Assembly: GCA_934322085.1 (NCBI GenBank)
Contig: CAKRGF010000002.1
Coordinates: forward strand, 62,001 to 126,000
Length of the DNA: 64,000 bases
Direction of reading: 5' to 3'
DNA from: an uncultured Eubacterium sp.
Lineage (GTDB): Bacteria; Bacillota; Clostridia; Lachnospirales; Lachnospiraceae
Under the pieces are notes generated by a model. It did not search any database. It was not told where the DNA came from and saw only the letters and a list, made by a program, of their open reading frames with translations. Of this stretch, positions 58,626-64,000 are shown in pieces; position 1 is the first letter of the stretch; each line of letters starts with the position of its first letter. A program made the position numbers and the translations under genes.

Positions 58626-60946
58626 AACGATTCCCCTTTCAAAGCCAGTGATTTCGTCTGTAACTCCATCAGCTTATAATAAATTCCCTGTTTCTTTTCC
58701 AATTCCTTATGCGTACCCTCTTCGACGATTTTTCCACCATCAATTACAACTAAATGGTTCGCGTCCCGCAGTGTAGAAAGACGGTGTGCAATGGACAATG
58801 TCGTCCTTCCCTTCACCAGATAATTGAGTGAATTTTGGATTGCTTTCTCGGTTTCCGTATCCACACTTGCCGTCGCTTCATCTAAAATCAAAATTTTCGG
58901 ATTTGCTAAAATTGCTCTGGCAATCGAAATCCTCTGTTTTTCACCGCCCGACAGGTCTTTACCCGATGCTCCAATCACGGTATCATAACCATCCGGCATA
59001 TTGGCGATAAATTCATGCGCACTTGCTAAAATTGCAGCCTGCACTACGTCTTCTCTCGTCGCCTCCGGATTCGCATAAGCGATGTTGTCCGCCACCGTTC
59101 CCATAAAAATATAAGTGTCCTGTGATACCATCGCCACATTTTTCCGTAAATCATGAAACGCTAATTCCTTTACCGGAATACCATCCAGATAAATTTCTCC
59201 CTCATCCACATCATAAAGACGCGAAATCAAATTTACAAGCGTCGTTTTTCCGGCACCGGAACGCCCCACAATGCCAAGCATTTCACCGGGATTTACATGA
59301 AGACTGATATCTTTCAAAACCGGATGATTTGTCTCGTAGCCAAAACTCACATGAGAAAGTGTAATTTCTCCCTTTGGAGTTTTAATCTGCTTCGGGTTTT
59401 CCACTTCTTCAATCTCCGGAATGGCATCCATAATTTCAAACATGCGCTGGGCAGCATTGATACTGTCCGACCACATCTGAAATACACGGGAGAAGAAATT
59501 CATCGGTCCGTTTAACTGCCCCACATAGCCAACAAACGTAATCAAAACACCAAGTTCCACGGTATGCGTATTCAGAAGCAGAATCACACCGACAATCCAA
59601 ACCCAGATGTTTGAAATCTCCTGCACTAAATTATATAAAACCGTAAATTTATTATTGTATTTTACAATGCGTATTTCCGCCTCTTTCAGGCGCTCATTTG
59701 GCGCTTTGAAACGCTCTTTTTCCTGCTTTTGCTGTCCGAAAGCTTTTACCACACGGGAGCCGGTCAAATTGTCATTGACACGGTTATTTACCGCACGCTC
59801 TGCCCGGTGGCGTCTGCCAAACAAACTCCACAATTTCGGCTTTAATTTCACGCTCATAAAAACTAACAGTGGCAGCAGAATACAGGCTACCAGTGCCATC
59901 TGCCAATTCAAACGGAACATAACCGTAAACGTGGCAAGAATGGTAAAGCCATGCACAAATATGTACGGAAATCCATCTAAGAAAAAGTCGGTCACACGGT
60001 TTGCATCACTTAACACACGTGTCATAAGTCCACCGGTCTGCTTGCTTGTAAAAAATCCAAGTGACAATCTTCCCATATTGGAAAATACATCCTGCTTCAT
60101 GTCACGCACAGTCGCCGCGACCACCTGTGCCATCAAAGTTCCCTGTACAAGCTGGACGCCCTGCTGTACAAGTTTTGACAATACCATTACAAGCACAAGC
60201 ATCAAAAGAGCAAAACCATACCGCCCGATTTCACTTTGTGAAACTTTTCCCGGCAGAATCTCATCATACAATACCGTACCGCTTAAATAAGGCCATACAA
60301 GATTCAATCCGGCCGCCAGAAAATAGCAGGCAAAAATAATAATAACCTTAAAACGGTACTGAAGAAAATATTTCATCGTTCTTCCAAAAATCGAACGTTT
60401 ATTCATGCACTTCGGACAGATTTTTCTTTTTGGATCCGGGTACATGGTTCCACACTTTGGACAATACTGTGCTTTCTGCTCCTGAATATCCGCAGACGCT
60501 TCCACTTCTTCTGCTTCTTCTGGATATTTTTTTATCTTATTATAACTTTTACGAAACAAATTCATCTGTTCAAAATACAGATTTGTCAGCGCCGCTAATA
60601 AAAGTGGTTTGCCCTTATAATCAATTGTGACTAAATTTGTCGCGAGCTGCTTTTCCACTCTCATATGCGAAGTATTCGCCAAATCAAACCATTCCAGCAT
60701 ATATTCTTTTTCATCCTCTGCATACTGCATATCTGCCGTCTTCGTTCCACGGAAATAGCGAACCGTCATCTGTTCATGGCGGCTCTTGGCAACGCCGATT
60801 TTCGTACTTGTCAAGAACAAATATCCACTGATATATTCCGAATCAAAAGATAAATCAAACGGACAAACATCTAAAATATCATCGGATTTTATTTGATATG
60901 CCAAAAGCGTATTTAATACCTGCTTTGGCAGTTGATTTTTCTTCAT
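58622..60946 (-). CDS. ABC exporter with N-terminal beta domain and zinc ribbon
   Basis: First gene of the operon, 774 residues. Residues 1-150 are a beta-rich domain with no clear family (GYLFLTSTKIGVAKSRHEQ). A zinc ribbon occupies 162-180 (CPKCGTMYP...CPKC). Six helices follow, then Walker A GRSGAGKTT, signature LSGGEKQR, Walker B ILILDEATASVD and AHRLST, all intact. The ATG at 60946 is preceded by GGGGGA. It looks like the dimer partner of the 739-residue exporter, with the DUF1854 gene between them. Confidence 0.88.
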   Translation of the reverse strand: MKKNQLPKQVLNTLLAYQIKSDDILDVCPFDLSFDSEYISGYLFLTSTKIGVAKSRHEQMTVRYFRGTKTADMQYAEDEKEYMLEWFDLANTSHMRVEKQLATNLVTIDYKGKPLLLAALTNLYFEQMNLFRKSYNKIKKYPEEAEEVEASADIQEQKAQYCPKCGTMYPDPKRKICPKCMNKRSIFGRTMKYFLQYRFKVIIIFACYFLAAGLNLVWPYLSGTVLYDEILPGKVSQSEIGRYGFALLMLVLVMVLSKLVQQGVQLVQGTLMAQVVAATVRDMKQDVFSNMGRLSLGFFTSKQTGGLMTRVLSDANRVTDFFLDGFPYIFVHGFTILATFTVMFRLNWQMALVACILLPLLVFMSVKLKPKLWSLFGRRHRAERAVNNRVNDNLTGSRVVKAFGQQKQEKERFKAPNERLKEAEIRIVKYNNKFTVLYNLVQEISNIWVWIVGVILLLNTHTVELGVLITFVGYVGQLNGPMNFFSRVFQMWSDSINAAQRMFEIMDAIPEIEEVENPKQIKTPKGEITLSHVSFGYETNHPVLKDISLHVNPGEMLGIVGRSGAGKTTLVNLISRLYDVDEGEIYLDGIPVKELAFHDLRKNVAMVSQDTYIFMGTVADNIAYANPEATREDVVQAAILASAHEFIANMPDGYDTVIGASGKDLSGGEKQRISIARAILANPKILILDEATASVDTETEKAIQNSLNYLVKGRTTLSIAHRLSTLRDANHLVVIDGGKIVEEGTHKELEKKQGIYYKLMELQTKSLALKGESL

Positions 60947-61054
60947 GATAATTCCCCCTGCTTTCATTAACTACTCTTTTGGCTATTGTAAAGCAGGAAA
61001 ACAATTCTTGCAATAGATTATTCTAAACAAACCATGTATCTTTTGCAAAATAAA

Positions 61055-61093
61055 ACCGTGCCTGCCGGCTTACGAAACACCGACAGACACGGT
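61055..61093 (-). terminator. Terminator after the tetR-like gene
   Basis: ACCGTG-CTG-CGG style imperfect 14-bp stem (61055-61068 with 61080-61093), followed on the minus strand by TTTATTTT. It separates the TetR unit from the ABC exporter operon. 60947-61054 contains no other clear feature. Confidence 0.7.
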
Positions 61094-61103
61094 CTGACTT
61101 TTT

Positions 61104-61706
61104 TTATCGAATTTCCTGTCTGTGAATGATATCACAGATTGCACCAACAAGTTCCGGTTTTAATTCTTCTAACGTCACCGGCTGCTGCTGTAAAATGACA
61201 CTGTGGCAGGTTGAATTTACCAATTCCATAATCATATACAGCATCAAATCCGGATTCCGGAACATCCTTCCGGACTGGTCTAAGAGAAGATAATATCTCT
61301 TATAAAAATTATCTCCATCTTCTTGATTCTCTAACAAAAGAGCTTTCTGGAACACACCCCAGCTGAGGTTTTTCGATATAAACCGCAAAAGGTTTTTGTT
61401 CTGGTCTAACTGATTCACAATAGAGTTAAACATGAAAATCACATGATCCTCTAGCGTATCCAGTTTTACATCATTCATCTCCTCTAACGCCTTAGAGAAT
61501 ACCTGTCTTGCCTTATCGGCAATCAATTTGTCGCGGATATCAAATTTATCTTTGAAATAAAGATAAAATGTTCCTTTCGCCATGTTTGCCTTTTTTGCTA
61601 TATCGGAAATGGATGTGTCATTTATTCCCTTCTGCGTAAATAGGGCAAACGCTGCCATCAGCAGAGAATCTCTTTTTTGCTTTTTCTTATCATCCAATTT
61701 TCCCAT
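61104..61706 (-). CDS. TetR-family transcriptional regulator
   Basis: A 200-residue regulator. The N-terminal helix-turn-helix reads TSISDIAKKANMAKGTFYLYF (about 31-51); the remaining helices form the ligand and dimer domain. It lies ten bases after the heptad-repeat protein gene in the MMPL unit and probably represses that unit or the ABC operon downstream. Confidence 0.93.
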   Translation of the reverse strand: MGKLDDKKKQKRDSLLMAAFALFTQKGINDTSISDIAKKANMAKGTFYLYFKDKFDIRDKLIADKARQVFSKALEEMNDVKLDTLEDHVIFMFNSIVNQLDQNKNLLRFISKNLSWGVFQKALLLENQEDGDNFYKRYYLLLDQSGRMFRNPDLMLYMIMELVNSTCHSVILQQQPVTLEELKPELVGAICDIIHRQEIR

Positions 61707-61716
61707 ACAAAATCAC

Positions 61717-63714
61717 CTAGTCCTCTTTTTCAATGGCCGCTGTCTCAATGATAAACTTCACTTCACCATTCATAGAGCCGTGAATACCACTAAAGCTCTT
61801 ATAATCTTTTCCTACTTCGCAAACAGCTTTCAGACGGTCGATCAAACCTTTGACATCATCTTCGTAAGTGTCATTGATTTTTTCAATACCATCTTTATTA
61901 AATTCGCTCATGCCGTCAGCTAATTTCTTGCTTCCATCTTTCAGCTTACCACTTGCTGTATCCAGTTTACCAACACCTGTTGTCAATTTTCCGGCAGCAC
62001 TCTTTAAGGATTTGCTTCCCTTATCCAGTTTCTTCACGCCCTTGCCTACCGTTTTAATGCTCTTTTTCAATGTCTTGCCGGATTTCACAAGTTTCTTTGA
62101 CGCACTCTTTAACTTTTTATTATTCTTTGCCAGTGTATCGCCGCCCTCTTTCAGTGTTTTCACACTAGAAACTAATGTCGGCATACTAGTTTTCAGTTTT
62201 GTAGAGGCTTCTGTCAAAGTAGATGAACTTGCAGACAATTTACTTAAACTATCCATTACCGTTGTTACACCACCAGATACCTTCTCTGCGCCAACCTTCA
62301 AATCTCCGGTTGTAGAAGTTGCCTGTTTCATTGCCTGAATTGCCTGTTTCTGTCCGGCAAGTACCTGCTCTAACGTAGCAACTGTTGCTGCATCAGCTCC
62401 GGTTGCTTTCAATTTCTTCAGAAGTAAATCCGTAGTCTCGTACGTTTGTTCCAAACTTGCCAGATTCGTATTCAAAGACGTTACACCATCACTAACCGCT
62501 TTGGCACCAGCTTTCAGTGTTGTAACATTCTCCTTCGAACCAAGTTTATCAACACCACCGGTATAGGTCTTCAATCCGGTATCAAAACTTTGAAGCTGAG
62601 TCGGAATATCCTTTACGGATTTGTAAAGCAGGGCACATCCATTTGTGATTTTTGCTGCGCCATCTACATAACTTGCTGTTCCCTTAGCAAATGTTGTTAC
62701 ACCATTTGCATAATCGGTAACACCTTTTACTAATGTCGGAGCACCTTTTGCCAGTGTACTGATTCCATTTGCTAACTGGTTTACGCCCTCTTTCTGGAAT
62801 TTCTTCACAGAAGTATTAAGCTCGCCCATTTTGCTGTCAAACAATTTCAAATTATCATACAAATCATCGGAGCCATCAACTAATTTATCAGAAGCATCCG
62901 TCAAATCATCCAGTTTTTCTTCCAAATCATCTAACTCATCCACATCATCCAAATCCAAATCATTCAAAAGGCTGGCACTTCCATAGGTAAATGTATTACC
63001 AATCGTAAAATCTTTGGCATCTGCAGTTACAGTAAAATCCGATGGAATTTTATCTGCCATGTCATCACTCAAATCCAAACTTTCCGCCATTCCTGGAACA
63101 CCCATACCAATAATCATCTGATTATCACCATCATTAACTACTCTTCCATTATCCACTTTGATGTTATCAAAATGGTCAGAGGAAAGAACCATTGCGGTTA
63201 CCATAACAAATGGTGTATAAATCGTTGTTTCTTTGCCGTTAATTTTTTTCTTCTGGCTGGACTTATTTGTATAAGCAACATGAATTTCCACTTTACCGCT
63301 CTTGCCAAGCATATCTTTTGCTTCTACTTCTTTTCCATCCAATTTGTAGGTAATCTTCATATCAACCGGAAGTTTTTCATCTGATTCGCCCTGATAATAA
63401 ATATCTTTTCCGGCACCGCTCCAGTCAACATCCTTACCACTCTGTTGGAAAATTTCATCTCCTTTGATATTTGAGATGTTTTTCAAACCGGAAATATCAT
63501 TAATGGTTCCGGTTATTTCATTTGCACCCTTCAGCCAGTCTGATACGGTAATCTTGGATACTGAGCCATCTGCTGCCGCATTGACATAAACCGATTCCTG
63601 CTTTTTAATTTTTTTCGCTTCTACAAAGGAGCTGTTGCATACTACCATACCAAGACTAAGCACAGCACACATTGTACATTGTAAAGTTTTTTTCAATTTC
63701 TTATTCATAGTCAT
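61717..63714 (-). CDS. Secreted heptad-repeat protein of the YhgE/MMPL-associated type
   Basis: A 665-residue exported protein: signal peptide ending near FVEAKK, a beta-rich region to about 230, then a long helical part made of repeated Leu-x-x-Gly heptads (for example LANGISTLAKGAPTLVKG and LDKGSKSLKSAAGKLTTG). Such repeats occur in YhgE/Pip-like proteins and beside MMPL transporters. No C-terminal membrane segment is seen, so it is secreted or held by its partner. It begins 12 bases after the MMPL gene. Two ATG codons two codons apart are possible starts. Confidence 0.85.
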   Translation of the reverse strand: MTMNKKLKKTLQCTMCAVLSLGMVVCNSSFVEAKKIKKQESVYVNAAADGSVSKITVSDWLKGANEITGTINDISGLKNISNIKGDEIFQQSGKDVDWSGAGKDIYYQGESDEKLPVDMKITYKLDGKEVEAKDMLGKSGKVEIHVAYTNKSSQKKKINGKETTIYTPFVMVTAMVLSSDHFDNIKVDNGRVVNDGDNQMIIGMGVPGMAESLDLSDDMADKIPSDFTVTADAKDFTIGNTFTYGSASLLNDLDLDDVDELDDLEEKLDDLTDASDKLVDGSDDLYDNLKLFDSKMGELNTSVKKFQKEGVNQLANGISTLAKGAPTLVKGVTDYANGVTTFAKGTASYVDGAAKITNGCALLYKSVKDIPTQLQSFDTGLKTYTGGVDKLGSKENVTTLKAGAKAVSDGVTSLNTNLASLEQTYETTDLLLKKLKATGADAATVATLEQVLAGQKQAIQAMKQATSTTGDLKVGAEKVSGGVTTVMDSLSKLSASSSTLTEASTKLKTSMPTLVSSVKTLKEGGDTLAKNNKKLKSASKKLVKSGKTLKKSIKTVGKGVKKLDKGSKSLKSAAGKLTTGVGKLDTASGKLKDGSKKLADGMSEFNKDGIEKINDTYEDDVKGLIDRLKAVCEVGKDYKSFSGIHGSMNGEVKFIIETAAIEKED

Positions 63715-63726
63715 CGTCCCTCCAAA

Positions 63727-64000
63727 CTAATAATCAATTTTCCGCATATCCCATGTGGTCTTGCAAATCCATTTATCAAACACTGTCAGCATTGCCGGCA
63801 GAACAAGAATAACAACGATTGTACTAATCACTGCCCCTCGGGACAACAACGTACAAATTGACTTAATCATATCAATACTTGACGACATCGTTACGCCGAA
63901 TGTTGAAGCAAACAAACACATACCACTTATCATAATGGACTTAATTGAAGTTTTATGTGCAATATCGATTGCTTCCTTCTTACTCTTTCTTCGTACCACA
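63727..64000 (-). CDS. MMPL/RND-family transporter, C-terminal end (cut by window edge)
   Basis: About 91 residues at the C-terminal end of a large membrane transporter. KSIMISGMCLFASTFGV and the last helix VISTIVVILVLPAMLTVFDKW match the end of MMPL/RND proteins. The gene starts beyond the right edge. It forms a unit with the heptad-repeat protein and TetR gene, a common arrangement in Firmicutes. Confidence 0.87.
   Translation of the reverse strand, partial: VVRRKSKKEAIDIAHKTSIKSIMISGMCLFASTFGVTMSSSIDMIKSICTLLSRGAVISTIVVILVLPAMLTVFDKWICKTTWDMRKIDY

Noticed and set aside
59607..60290. 227-residue plus-strand frame opposite the 774-residue exporter
   Set aside because: Shadow of a strongly supported coding gene; composition is that of an antisense frame.

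Overview
The window looks like chromosomal DNA of an anaerobic gut-type Lachnospiraceae (class Clostridia). The evidence is the AT-rich Firmicutes composition, strong GGAGG ribosome binding sites with frequent TTG/GTG starts, an electron-bifurcating [FeFe]-hydrogenase (HydABC), a cellobiose phosphorylase close to Clostridium enzymes, a split transketolase, FSA-type transaldolase, and small families (DUF6472, DUF6583, DUF6147-like) typical of Lachnospiraceae. Nearly everything is on the minus strand. No rRNA, tRNA or CRISPR array was seen.

Layout, left to right. 1-1.6 kb: csoR-copA copper module with a palindromic operator. 1.7-11 kb: housekeeping operon read right to left (aroA; then argS, two ATPases, yqeG phosphatase, M24 peptidase, a fused AroD-AroK, efp). 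11-18.6 kb: an accessory locus of ECF sigma factor, DUF4367 membrane protein, three secreted proteins, a lipoprotein and a two-permease ABC transporter; a hairpin that is both terminator-like and contains a Shine-Dalgarno sequence separates the sigma pair from the secreted genes. 18.6-21.1 kb: split transketolase and transaldolase. 21.2-24.5 kb: arylsulfotransferase-like propeller protein coupled to a c-di-GMP phosphodiesterase. 24.5-28 kb: beta-CASP hydrolase and, on the plus strand, an AlkD-like protein and carbamate kinase. 28-37 kb: VanY-like carboxypeptidase, an ABC/DUF6583/PAP2 locus, a GH10-like/DUF187 secreted protein with its AraC regulator. 37-40.5 kb: an AlbA/Schlafen-type gene split by an IS110-family element. 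40.7-44.8 kb: hydABC. 45-52.3 kb: cellobiose/cello-oligosaccharide uptake and phosphorolysis under a LacI regulator. 52.4-61 kb: five-gene operon of four ABC exporters plus a DUF1854 protein. 61-64 kb: TetR, a heptad-repeat secreted protein and the end of an MMPL transporter.

The less ordinary signals are mostly non-coding. (1) The IS110 ends, when joined as in the excised circle, create a TTGACT/TATAAT promoter reading into a 289-base leader that contains an 8-10 base match to the target: the signature of a bridge RNA. (2) Two intergenic elements, 9 kb apart, share a conserved structured core inside outer stems that differ in sequence but still pair. (3) A roughly 245-base leader before cellobiose phosphorylase folds into a closed multi-hairpin structure. 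(4) The SD-containing terminator before the secreted genes. Among proteins, the DUF1854 operon with two exporters carrying extra N-terminal domains and zinc ribbons, and the ECF-sigma/secreted-protein/ABC locus, are the best candidates for poorly described systems. All functions here are read from sequence by eye; no searches or folding programs were run.
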